Below, one piece after another: positions 1 through 9,200 of a stretch of 64,000 nucleotides of DNA. Under the pieces are notes generated by a model. It had not been told where the DNA came from. It saw nothing but the letters and a program-made list of their open reading frames with translations, and searched no databases. This DNA comes from Colwellia sp. MB02u-6 (GTDB taxonomy: Bacteria > Pseudomonadota > Gammaproteobacteria > Enterobacterales > Alteromonadaceae): the NCBI RefSeq assembly GCF_014077095.1, contig NZ_JACGVG010000027.1, forward strand, positions 310,001-374,000, read 5' to 3'. The first letter of the stretch is position 1; each line of letters begins with the position of its first letter. The translations under genes and the position numbers were made by a program.

Positions 1-130
1 TAGCGCAGGATAAACCTGATGAACATTGAAATAACTGCCCATCATTTTTTAGGTTTATACATGATGTTTTTAAATTAAGGTATCACTTTGTCTAGATAGC
101 TAAATATTGGTATAAGGTCGTTTTTTAACG

Positions 131-643
131 CTACTTGTATTTATGTAATATCTGCTTAGGAATATGACAATAATCATTGGGAAAGCGAGTTAATCTTTCT
201 TGGTGTTCTTCATCGCTTTTCACATAATTAAGCAGCGGCAAAACTTCAACCACCATCTTATCGCTATCCTCATGGCGGGCAATATACTCGATAGCCATTT
301 TGAGGTGACTAGTGTGTTGACTGTATATACCGGTGCGGTATTTTTTGCCAATATCTTTGCCTTGCTTATTGACGCTGTAAGGGTCAATAATTTCAAAAAA
401 GTAACCTATTAACTCATCAAGATTAACAGCACTTGGGTAGAAGGTTACTTTCACACATTCTGCATAGCCATCATAACGACTTTTGGTGCAATTGGTTAAG
501 CCATTAGCTCGACCTGCTTCTGTGGTAAAAATCCCAGGTAAGTGCTTCATAAATTCCTGCACACCCCAAAGGCAACCGCCGGCGAAATAAATAATTTCTT
601 GCGTCCTGTTAGCCTGCTTATTATGTTGTTGTGTTTTTATCAC
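131..643 (-). CDS. msrA: Peptide-methionine (S)-S-oxide reductase MsrA
   Basis: Cytosolic repair enzyme that reduces the S epimer of methionine sulfoxide in oxidised proteins. The 170-residue product carries the family signature near the N-terminus as GGCLWG, with Cys24 as the expected catalytic cysteine (most MsrA read GCFWG), followed by the conserved EAGRANG and YDGYAE segments and a DPYSVNKQGKDIGKKYRTGIY block. The start is GTG at 643; an AAAGG motif lies 7 bases upstream and there is no in-frame ATG before the catalytic site, so GTG is the likely start. It is monocistronic here, with no msrB beside it. The family call is firm; use of Leu instead of Phe after the cysteine is a minor variation. 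Confidence 0.93.
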   Translation of the reverse strand: MIKTQQHNKQANRTQEIIYFAGGCLWGVQEFMKHLPGIFTTEAGRANGLTNCTKSRYDGYAECVKVTFYPSAVNLDELIGYFFEIIDPYSVNKQGKDIGKKYRTGIYSQHTSHLKMAIEYIARHEDSDKMVVEVLPLLNYVKSDEEHQERLTRFPNDYCHIPKQILHKYK

Positions 644-1060
644 TTGTTGGCCTTTATGAGCGGTGAATTAAGTTTTACGCGTTATGTTATTGATTATGGC
701 AATAGCGAGTAAACTGTTATTACTTTTTTTAGTAGTATTTTTTTGAGCAATATATTTTCACTGCGCTGTTTGTTATGCATCCAGTTGTAAACCTTTATCA
801 GTTGAGCATGGTTACCATGTGTAATATTTTATCCGCTAAGATATAATACTGATTCACGTAACGATTACTACCTTTCAAATAAACTCCAACTTTATCTTAC
901 GATATTTTCGTTTGGTTGTTCCCATATGTTTAATTCCATTGTTAGTACGAAGATGAGCAATGGCTCTTTCTGCTACTGGATTATATGGTTGGGTGAGTTG
1001 GGGAATACAAAAAAATCGTTTTTACTCATAGATCAAACAGTGTAAATAGAGAAGATTAAC
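644..1060. other. Intergenic region with possible gene remnant
   Basis: This 417-base stretch lies between msrA and the TonB-dependent receptor gene, whose promoter it must contain. The start codon at 1061 has a GAGAAG motif upstream. On the minus strand a 48-codon open stretch from about 1020 to 875 looks protein-like and is listed separately. No terminator or operator is obvious. Confidence 0.4.
875..1020 (-). pseudogene. Possible C-terminal gene fragment, unidentified
   Basis: Reading the minus strand between a TAA near 1021 and a TGA at 877-875 gives about 48 codons with no ATG start at the front. The text has protein-like composition, including YNPVAERAIAHLR and a basic tail KRKYRKIKLEFI. 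It looks like the last part of a gene whose front is missing, possibly a transposase or other mobile-element relic, but I do not recognise the family. A chance open frame in AT-rich DNA is the alternative. Confidence 0.25.
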
Positions 1061-2968
1061 ATGATTCGAGTTGTACCAATTGCTTTGCCCGTTTTATTAT
1101 TTAGCCTATCAAGCTTTTCATCAGCAGCCGACGATACTCATGATTTAACTCATGATGTAAGTAATGACTTAAGCAACGATGCAAGTAAAAAAGTCAGTCA
1201 TAATATTGAGCGAATTACGATTGAGGCTTCAACCACGGCTAATACTCAACCTGTGGGCACCTTTGGTTCGCCAGTTTCAAACCTAGAATATGATCCGCGC
1301 GTTGACCTACAGTCGCGCAATATGGCAGAAGCTCAAGCCGATGTAACTATTCGTGGTGGTATTTTCGAAAACACTGGCTTTAGGGTCGGCAGTGCGACCT
1401 TACTTGATCCGCAAACCGGACATTACTTTGCTGAAATTCCTATTGCTCAGGAAATGTTATCTAAGGCTAATATACTGACCGGTGCAGACAATGCTCTACT
1501 CGGTGTTAACAGCTCGGTAGGCACGGTTTCTCGCGACTGGACAGTCATAAAAACCGCAGGTAGTGCTTCAATTGGCGCAGGTAATAATAACTTCAATCTA
1601 CAACGCGTACACAGTGGCGTTAGTATGGCATTGGCTGATTATACCGATTGGACTATCGGTGCTGAAGCTGAATATTCTCGCTCTGAAAGTGACGGTACAA
1701 TAGAGAATGGCGACCACGACTTTCAACGTGCTTCTGGTCGTATTCAGTTAGTTGGACCATCATCACAGACTGATCTATTTTTTGGCTCTCAAGAAAAGTT
1801 CTTTGGCTGGCCAAATATGTACACGCCATTTAATGTTAATGAAACTGAAGACATTAAAACGCGATTATTAATACTTAATCATCAACAGCAGTATGCACAA
1901 GACAGCAGCTTTGAAATTTCCACTTATTTTCGTCGTAACAATGACCATTATGTTTTTTCGCGTGAAAACCCTGATGTATTTCAAGCCTTTCATGAAACTG
2001 AGGTTAAATCGATAGCAGTTTCTGGTCGCCATGCACAAACAGCATCATTTGCCCTGAATTACTCAAGCCAATTTATAGCAGACAGCATTGAATCAACTAC
2101 GCTTGAAAATAACTTTACCTCTCGTCATTATTACAAACTCAGTATTTTGCCTGAATATCGAATGGATCTACAAGAGGATCAACAGTTAACTTTTCGTCTT
2201 GGTGCTGCTTTTGACGACACTAACCGCGACGATTCACAAGTGTCACTAATTGGTGATATAACCTGGAATATCATCAATGCGGATGACAGCTCACAAACAC
2301 TTTATTTCTCTTATGCAGAAGCGAGTCAAGTGGCCGGTTATACTGCTATAGGGGGCAGTAATAAAGGTGGATTATTCAGAAGTAATTATGATCTTGAGCG
2401 AGAAACCACTAAAAACATTGAATTAGGTTTGGCATTAGATCGAGAAACTTGGCGTCTTGATGCGGCTATTTTTTATCGACAAGATGATGATTTAACCGAT
2501 TGGACTTATAGCTTGAGTTCAAGCTCTGCACGTTCTGCAAATCCGGTCGATATCGATACGCTAGGTTTAGAGCTACTGGCGGTAAAGCGTTTCGATCATG
2601 CAGAAATTATCACTAGCTATACCTTCTTTGATAAATCTGAAAATTATGGTGCTGCGGATATCGATGCTAGCTTTTATGCCTTGAACTACCCAGATCACAG
2701 GGTAACCTTAGGGCTTATTTGGCACCCAACTAACATCGTTGAAGTTCGCGTTGATAACGAGTGGCGTAAACAAGAAGAAAATATTCTTAGAAACGGTGAC
2801 GACGACGCTTTATTTACCCACCTAACGGTAAAGATTTCTCCTACGCAGTTTGACGGTTTAGATATTGTGCTTGCAGCAGATAATCTTTGGGATGAATCTT
2901 TTGAAGAAGTACCAGGTACGCCTGGACGCGGAGAACAATACACGCTTAGTGCTACTTACCACTGGTAA
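1061..2968 (+). CDS. TonB-dependent outer-membrane receptor
   Basis: Outer-membrane beta-barrel receptor that would import a scarce nutrient using TonB energy. The 635-residue protein begins with a signal peptide (to about residue 22, ending SSAA), then a short Asp/His/Asn-rich spacer made of repeated HD/ND pairs, an ERITIEAS segment in TonB-box position, a plug domain with IRGG and GADNALLGVNS motifs, and a barrel rich in alternating hydrophobic strands. It ends in the aromatic residue W (TYHW), as expected for Bam-dependent barrels. It is at the short end of the family, near BtuB size. The substrate cannot be read from sequence. An EamA-type permease follows 131 bases downstream. Confidence 0.85.
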   Translation: MIRVVPIALPVLLFSLSSFSSAADDTHDLTHDVSNDLSNDASKKVSHNIERITIEASTTANTQPVGTFGSPVSNLEYDPRVDLQSRNMAEAQADVTIRGGIFENTGFRVGSATLLDPQTGHYFAEIPIAQEMLSKANILTGADNALLGVNSSVGTVSRDWTVIKTAGSASIGAGNNNFNLQRVHSGVSMALADYTDWTIGAEAEYSRSESDGTIENGDHDFQRASGRIQLVGPSSQTDLFFGSQEKFFGWPNMYTPFNVNETEDIKTRLLILNHQQQYAQDSSFEISTYFRRNNDHYVFSRENPDVFQAFHETEVKSIAVSGRHAQTASFALNYSSQFIADSIESTTLENNFTSRHYYKLSILPEYRMDLQEDQQLTFRLGAAFDDTNRDDSQVSLIGDITWNIINADDSSQTLYFSYAEASQVAGYTAIGGSNKGGLFRSNYDLERETTKNIELGLALDRETWRLDAAIFYRQDDDLTDWTYSLSSSSARSANPVDIDTLGLELLAVKRFDHAEIITSYTFFDKSENYGAADIDASFYALNYPDHRVTLGLIWHPTNIVEVRVDNEWRKQEENILRNGDDDALFTHLTVKISPTQFDGLDIVLAADNLWDESFEEVPGTPGRGEQYTLSATYHW

Positions 2969-2991
2969 CATGGTTAAATGTACTTGCATCG

Positions 2992-3013
2992 GCCCCAGCT
3001 AATTGGCTGGGGT
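2992..3013 (+). terminator. GC-rich hairpin after TonB receptor
   Basis: CCCCAGC and GCTGGGG form a 7-bp stem about 25 bases after the receptor stop codon. A clear T-run is missing (TCAAATTATT follows), so this may be a weak terminator or a 3-prime stabilising hairpin. Confidence 0.4.
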
Positions 3014-3099
3014 CAAATTATTACTCAGTAGCATTTTAACAATAGTTAACTATTACAAAAGTTATTGAATAAACTAACCTTAATTATTAGAGACCTTGA

Positions 3100-3960
3100 A
3101 TGATTTATCTCGTGATACCTACGCTGATTTGGGCTTTTTCTTTTGGTCTTATAGGCAACACACTCAAAGGTCTTGACCCACTGCAAATAGCAGATACCCG
3201 ACTACTATTTGCGTTGATTGCTTTTCTACCCTTTATAAAACTAGCGAACACCAACCGGCAGGAAAAATGGCAACTGATAATGCTTGGCGCATTGCAATAC
3301 GGTGTTATGTATACCTGTTATCTTTCCGCTTTTCGTTATATACCATCGCATTTAGTGGCGCTATTTAGCGTGTTTACACCACTTTATATCGTTATTATCA
3401 ACGATCTTCGACAGCGTTGTTTTACACCTTGGTATTTAGTGGCGACACTACTTTCCGTTTTTGGCGCCGCGGTTATAAAAATGGACGATATAGACTCAAG
3501 CGAAATTTGGTTAGGCTTTTGCCTGATGCAAATAGCCAATATGGCTTTTGCTTTTGGCCAAGTTTATTATCGCGATTGGAAACAAGACAGACCAGATATT
3601 AGTGACAGCTCTGTATTTGGATTTTTATACCTAGGTGCGGCGGTTTTTACTAGCATAGCGACACTGTTAATTTCTTCGCAGCCTCCTATTCCATTAGACG
3701 CAACACCAACGCAGTGGTTGGTTTTAGTTTATATGGGCTTCATTGCCTCTGGGCTTGGTTTCTTCTTTTGGAATAAAGGCGCAACCCAAACCAGTGTCGG
3801 GGTATTAGCCACGTTTAACAATGCGGTTGTGCCACTGGCTATGTTTGCCTCCTTATTTATTTTTGGTGAAGCCAAGGGCGGATCACCAGAAGAACTGCTC
3901 AGGCTTGCCATAGGATCACTGTTAATTGTGGCAGCACTCTTGATCGCAAAACGAAAATAA
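3100..3960 (+). CDS. EamA/DMT-family inner-membrane transporter
   Basis: A 286-residue hydrophobic protein with about ten predicted membrane helices in two homologous halves, the layout of the drug/metabolite transporter (EamA) family. Features include the N-terminal LIWAFSFGLIGNTLKGLDP, the mid-protein VFGAAVIKMDD, and a C-terminal half containing SGLGFFFWNKGA and VVPLAMFASLFIFGE, typical of the RhaT/YdcZ-like branch. It ends with a short basic tail (AKRK). The start ATG has AGAGA upstream. It may be co-transcribed with the preceding receptor or have its own promoter in the 131-base gap. The transported compound cannot be predicted; members export amino acids, purines or metabolites. Confidence 0.85.
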   Translation: MIYLVIPTLIWAFSFGLIGNTLKGLDPLQIADTRLLFALIAFLPFIKLANTNRQEKWQLIMLGALQYGVMYTCYLSAFRYIPSHLVALFSVFTPLYIVIINDLRQRCFTPWYLVATLLSVFGAAVIKMDDIDSSEIWLGFCLMQIANMAFAFGQVYYRDWKQDRPDISDSSVFGFLYLGAAVFTSIATLLISSQPPIPLDATPTQWLVLVYMGFIASGLGFFFWNKGATQTSVGVLATFNNAVVPLAMFASLFIFGEAKGGSPEELLRLAIGSLLIVAALLIAKRK

Positions 3961-3970
3961 ATGCTAAATT

Positions 3971-4005
3971 CTAGGTGCTAGGTGCTAGGTGCTAGGTGCT
4001 AGGTG
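3971..4005. repeat. Tandem heptamer (CTAGGTG)x5
   Basis: Five perfect head-to-tail copies of CTAGGTG start 11 bases after the EamA gene stop codon. The unit length is not a multiple of three and the array is intergenic. Such short perfect arrays can vary in copy number by slipped-strand replication. Confidence 0.9.
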
Positions 4006-4270
4006 TTTGTGGGATATTTATCGCTAAGCTGCTTGAATATCCGTGCATCCTTCTATTATTGGGGGGTAAGTGATATGAGTTGTGTGAAAATAAGCATGAA
4101 ATTAAGTATGAAATCAAGCCAACACTCACTGATAAAACCGCTAGGTTGTTAGCGCAAATTTAGGGTGAGTGTCAGAGTAAATTTTCAACTATCGCCCATC
4201 TATGCGTTAGGCTAAATTCGGCTGTTTTGTCGAAAAATTTGCCAACAAAATAATCGCTATATTTCAAATT

Positions 4271-4304
4271 AGCACCTGAAGCGTTAGATTCGATTTCAGG
4301 TGCT
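4271..4304. terminator. Perfect 10-bp inverted repeat
   Basis: AGCACCTGAA at 4271-4280 pairs perfectly with TTCAGGTGCT at 4295-4304 around a 14-base loop. It lies 57 bases beyond the stop of the minus-strand GNAT-nitrilase gene and could be its terminator, but neither side has a good T-run. Confidence 0.4.
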
Positions 4305-4360
4305 TTGAACCGACAGATTTTCAAGTAGTTAATGTATGCTATCGATAACCCACTGACCGG

Positions 4361-5887
4361 CTAAGCTTTGTTATGCTCGGTAATGCTATATAAATCATGA
4401 CGTCTATCTCGCATAGTATGTACAGAGCCATGGCTATGTAACTGTTTTAACAGATCTAAATTTACGTCGACGATAACGGTCATTTCTGAATTGGGTGTTG
4501 CTTCCGCTTTAATACCTGTAGTGGGGAAAGCAAAGTCAGACGGGGTAAAGACGGCAGATTGCGCATATTGAATATCCATATTATTCACTTTTGGTAAATT
4601 ACCTACTGCGCCAGCAATGGCGACATAGCACTCATTTTCAATCGCTCTTGCCATCGCACAGTGACGTACTCGGGTGTAACCATTTTGGGTGTCGGTTAAG
4701 AAGGGCACAAACAAAATATTCATCCCTTGATCGGCCAGTATTCTCGAGTACTCTGGAAATTCAACATCATAACAAATCATGATACCAATTTTGCCACAGT
4801 CAGTATCAAACACCTTAAGGTTTTTACCACCCACCATAGACCAGCTACGGACTTCTGCTGGCGTTAAATGAATTTTATCGTAACGTTCCCATGAGCCATC
4901 ACGACGACACAAAAAACCTGAGTTATAAAGATTGCCGTCAACAAAAAACGGCATACTACCGGTAATAATATTAATATTGTAACTAATGGCAAATTCGATA
5001 AATTTATCGCGAATTTGTTCAGTATATTCTGCTAACCGGCGAATACTTTCAGTTAAGCGTAAGTGATTAAATTCAGCCATCAAAGGCGCATTAAACAATT
5101 CAGGAAACAAGACAAAATCACTTTTGTAATCTGAGACCGCATCGACATAAAATTCCATTTGTTCAAATAAATCATCAATGCTTTTCGTGGAACGCATTTG
5201 CCATTGCACTAAACCTAAACGCACTTCTGAGCGCGGGGCATTGATCAGTTTTACCGATTTAGTATAAAAAATATTGGGCCATTCCAGTAACGTGGCATAT
5301 TCCATTGATTCCTTATCACCTGATAAGTAACCGGTGAGTAACTTGCGGACATAAAAGTCATTGGCAAGCTGAAAACTTAATACGGGATCATATAATTCTT
5401 TAATTTTAACTTTTTCAATGTACTGCTTTGCACTCATTTTGTCAGCATGTTGAGCATAGTTAGGCATACGCCCGCCCGCTACAATGGCGCGCAAATTCAA
5501 GTTTTCGCAAAGTTCTTTACGCGCGTCGTACAAGCGTCTAGCCAAGCGTAAACCACGATAACTAGGGTGAATAAAAACCTCAATACCATACAAAGAGTCA
5601 CCTTTGGGATCATGATTATCAAAGGTCATGTCGCTGGTGATTTCAGCATAAGTATGGTCATCACCAAAATCAGCATATTCGATGATTAATGAAAAGGCGC
5701 AACCGACTACAATGCCATCAACAACCACACAGATTTGCCCATCTGGAAATTTAGTTAATAAGGCTTTAACCGTAGATTCATTCCAGGTGGCTAATGCTTT
5801 ATTAAGGTAAACTGATTCACTCGCTTGTCGCAGCTCTGTCATATCTTGCAGAGTTAAATGACGGACGGTAACGCTATTTGCTTCCAT
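4361..5887 (-). CDS. GNAT acetyltransferase-nitrilase fusion protein
   Basis: A 508-residue two-domain enzyme. Residues about 1-205 form a GNAT N-acetyltransferase fold (HPSYRGLRLARRLYDARKEL matches the acetyl-CoA-binding P-loop region). Residues about 220-500 form a carbon-nitrogen hydrolase (nitrilase superfamily) domain with an intact Glu-Lys-Cys triad: Glu263 in LFPELFNAP, Lys338 in YDKIHLTPAE and Cys372 in IMICYDVEFPE. The fusion is a known but functionally uncharacterised architecture; coupling acyl transfer with amide hydrolysis is inference. The ATG start has TAGGA 7 bases upstream. It appears monocistronic. No signal peptide, so cytosolic. Confidence 0.88.
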   Translation of the reverse strand: MEANSVTVRHLTLQDMTELRQASESVYLNKALATWNESTVKALLTKFPDGQICVVVDGIVVGCAFSLIIEYADFGDDHTYAEITSDMTFDNHDPKGDSLYGIEVFIHPSYRGLRLARRLYDARKELCENLNLRAIVAGGRMPNYAQHADKMSAKQYIEKVKIKELYDPVLSFQLANDFYVRKLLTGYLSGDKESMEYATLLEWPNIFYTKSVKLINAPRSEVRLGLVQWQMRSTKSIDDLFEQMEFYVDAVSDYKSDFVLFPELFNAPLMAEFNHLRLTESIRRLAEYTEQIRDKFIEFAISYNINIITGSMPFFVDGNLYNSGFLCRRDGSWERYDKIHLTPAEVRSWSMVGGKNLKVFDTDCGKIGIMICYDVEFPEYSRILADQGMNILFVPFLTDTQNGYTRVRHCAMARAIENECYVAIAGAVGNLPKVNNMDIQYAQSAVFTPSDFAFPTTGIKAEATPNSEMTVIVDVNLDLLKQLHSHGSVHTMRDRRHDLYSITEHNKA

Positions 5888-6282
5888 TTATATTCCTAAT
5901 CGATATTGGTCATAATCATTCCTTTCTCTCATCGTAGAGTGCAAAAAGACGATTATTTTGATTTTTATACCAAAAAACCAACTTATACAAGCATATTATA
6001 AAATATGTAGCACAGCCAAACATTAGCCCTGATAGCACTTAGTCACTTCTCAGGCCAACCATAATAACTTGTGCCTATTTACCGCAATTTTATATGTCCG
6101 TTCTTTCTGATAAATGTCAGGTTTTTCTGACTTGAATGTTTGATAAAATTCCACTGTACTAAAAAAACAAAAGGATTGTCACCGCATTTCAATAAACGCT
6201 GTGTGAGTACATATAAACTGTATTTTAGTTTTCAAAAGTTGGTAGCAATGACTCTTAGACACTTTGTTCACGGAGAATTATT
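5888..6282. other. Divergent intergenic region
   Basis: This 395-base region separates the GNAT-nitrilase gene from the divergent 1370-residue protein gene and must hold both promoters. It is AT-rich. A GGAGA ribosome-binding site precedes the ATG at 6283 by 7 bases. I see no convincing operator or small gene. Confidence 0.4.
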
Positions 6283-9200
6283 ATGACCACCAAGAAAAAA
6301 ATAGAGACTACAAAAGGAACTGTCGACAATAAAACAATAGAAAAAGAACGAGTTGTTTCGATGATGTCTACACGCTTGACCCCTCACGGGAAAGTTAAGA
6401 TAAATAATGGTACTCGTTCTCTAACGCTGAACGGTAAAGGAACCGCTACCATCACCCCAGATAAAACCATTACCTGCGACGAAGATTTTACTGTAGAGGC
6501 CGTGATCACACCTACTAACCTAAAAAAAAATCAATATCTGGTGGACTCTGAAAACCCACCTTTTAGACTTGAAATTAAAGCTGGTGGCGAAGTTACTGGC
6601 AGCATACACACTAACGAGGGTTGGAAATCGGTTAGTTCGGCTGATCGAAAAATTGGTCTAAATGAAACAGCGTCAATTCGTTTAATTCGAGAAAATGAAG
6701 GCATTTTGGCATTAGAGATCAACGATCGGCGTGCTAATCAAATTAGTACGAGTAAAGAATTAAAAGAAATAGGTGATAGAGATACCTCTATCGGCGGTGA
6801 TATCAGTGGAAAGAAATTTCTCTTCAACGGTGAGATAGCAGGAGTAAAAATTCGTAAGGGCGCTGTCCGCGCTGTCACCCTAGATGGATATCGTGCACGT
6901 GCGTCAACGCTAGAAGTTCAGCTAAAAAACAAGTTACAGTATGGCGGTAGATTAGAGGTGTTTGTTGATCCCGATATGGTTGATAATCGGTTCGATGAAG
7001 TAAAAGCTATTTTACTTGCCGCGGGTGTTGATGATGTTTCTGCTTTAGCAACACTAAAAATTGACCAGCCGATAACTATTCAAAAGAACCAAATAATGGT
7101 GGCTCCGCTAAAAATCACCCATACTATTTCTTGGCCGGAGATAGCTGGCACTTTAGCGCACGCGGAACCAAGTAAAGCGATTGAACTAATGGCGACTTTA
7201 ATGGCTAACCGGAACAGTAAAGCCACTTTGCAAAAATTAACATCATCGGATACCGCTGCAAAAACTTATGACAAAACTGAAAGGGAGTTACCGAAGACAA
7301 AAGATATACAAGGATTAATGAATGAAATTATCAGAAAAGAAACGTTAACTAAAACGAACCTATCTTTGTCGTTACATAAATCGCTCGGCCGGAATACAAA
7401 ATTAGCTCAGGCTTATAATCGACCTTTAATGCAAGATATTATCAAAACGGCAAAGGGCATCGAGTTTACCGATCCTGATATTATTAATGATTTAGACAAC
7501 AATCTACCAGACGCGTGGCCAGTATTTCAGTCACCACTGTATTTTTTAAATACTATTACTACAATTCCAGTAGATACGTCAGTGATTATAGCTGGCGTGC
7601 TTGACCTAACCAATCAAACGCTAACTATCGAACCCGATGTCAAAAAACTGTATATTATTGCCGAAAAAATTATTGGTGATATCCAAGCCAAAATAACCTG
7701 GCGAAGACCTGGAGGTTCTACTCCTGCACGACTAAATGATCCCAATAAGAACGGTCGTTCCTATAGCGGTGTGCATACGGCTAGTGGCAGCCGTAACGGT
7801 CTACCTGGAGGAGATGGCCAATCTGGTATAGCAGGTATAGCTGGTGCAAGTGGCTTGGATGCTCCTGATCTTGAAGTCTGGGTAAAAGAATTAACCGCCA
7901 TGCCTGATATAGACTTAGAAGGCGAACAAGGTATCAAAGGTGGTCGTGGTCAACAAGGCGGACGCGGTGGCAACGGTGCCAGAGGCGCTGGCGGTGAGTG
8001 GGCGTGGTTTTTTGGCGCTCACTGTTGGAAAAGTCCAGGGCACGGTGGCAATGGAGGCGATGGAGGTGATGGTGGACGAGGGGGCTATGGCGGAGATGGT
8101 AGCCGTGGTGGCTACATTTCTATTGGCGTTTTAGAAGGTACATTAGCTTCTTCTGTTGAAGCGCGAGCATTCAAGATAAACAATGACGGAGGTAATGTCG
8201 GGCGTGGTGGAGACGGGGGTTCTGGAGGATACGGCGGCAATGGTGGCACTCATGGCAACGATTACGTTGACGGAAAAGAAGTTTGTAAGAATGGCGTTGA
8301 TGGCACGCATGGCGCACAAGGACAGCCCGGTGCTATCGGAATTGATGGTCGCGAAGGCGTTAGTGGCGCCATGAGATTTTTTGAATTTACTGAAGAAAGC
8401 TGGGACGAGCAACTAACCAAACCTTGGCTATTTGCAATGACGCCTACTCATGTTTTCCCTGGTGATACGGTGAATATCACTGGGACTCGCTTTACTTCAA
8501 GTGATCGCGTTATTGTCGATGCTTTAAGTTTACGGCCTACAATCGAATTAGATGAGAGTATCACAGTAACCATTCCCAATAACGTGAGCGGTGGTGAAAA
8601 AAACCTATTTGTACGGCGCTTTGATGGTGACCAAAGTAATCACCTTCGAATATGGGTGAAACCGCGCCTAGATCTATTGCCAACTGAATTAGCGCCAGAA
8701 ATGTTGGTGACGCTATCGGGTCGAGCATTTTTGGTTGGTGCCAAAGTGCTTTACAACGGCTTAGCGTTGGATGCCGATGTTATTTCTGCAACAGAACTAA
8801 CGTTTTATGTGCCAGGTACTGGCGGTGTCAATGTTGTAGAAACGGATATTACTGTTGCTGTTCGTAATCCTGATGGTGAAGTTAGCAATACTCGCAACGC
8901 AACGGTCGCAGGTACCCTTGATACTGGCATGCGTATTGGTGTCCACGATTTTCCATTTGATAATTTTGCCGCAGGAACGCCCTCATGGGGAACTTACGAA
9001 GACACCTTTGGCTCATTTGAAATATGGCATGAGTTACTCGATCCAATTTTTGGTCATCCTATACTGACAGCCGCATTTTATGGTTTCTATCATCACTACT
9101 TAAAAGGGGTCGATAATGGTGGTTTGGCAACCGGGTTCTGTACTTCTATGTCAACGGTTATGCTTGATGAATATTATACTGGCAGCACAGACACACACAC

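Larger units (their letters stand above)
3961..4360. other. Intergenic region with repeat and hairpin
   Basis: This 400-base gap lies between two convergent genes. It holds five heptamers right after the permease stop and a 10-bp perfect inverted repeat at 4271-4304, both listed separately. I see no coding potential. Confidence 0.5.

Noticed and set aside
7940..8412. Open frames on both strands within the glycine-rich region
   Set aside because: They are shadows created by the GG-x codon pattern of the large protein.
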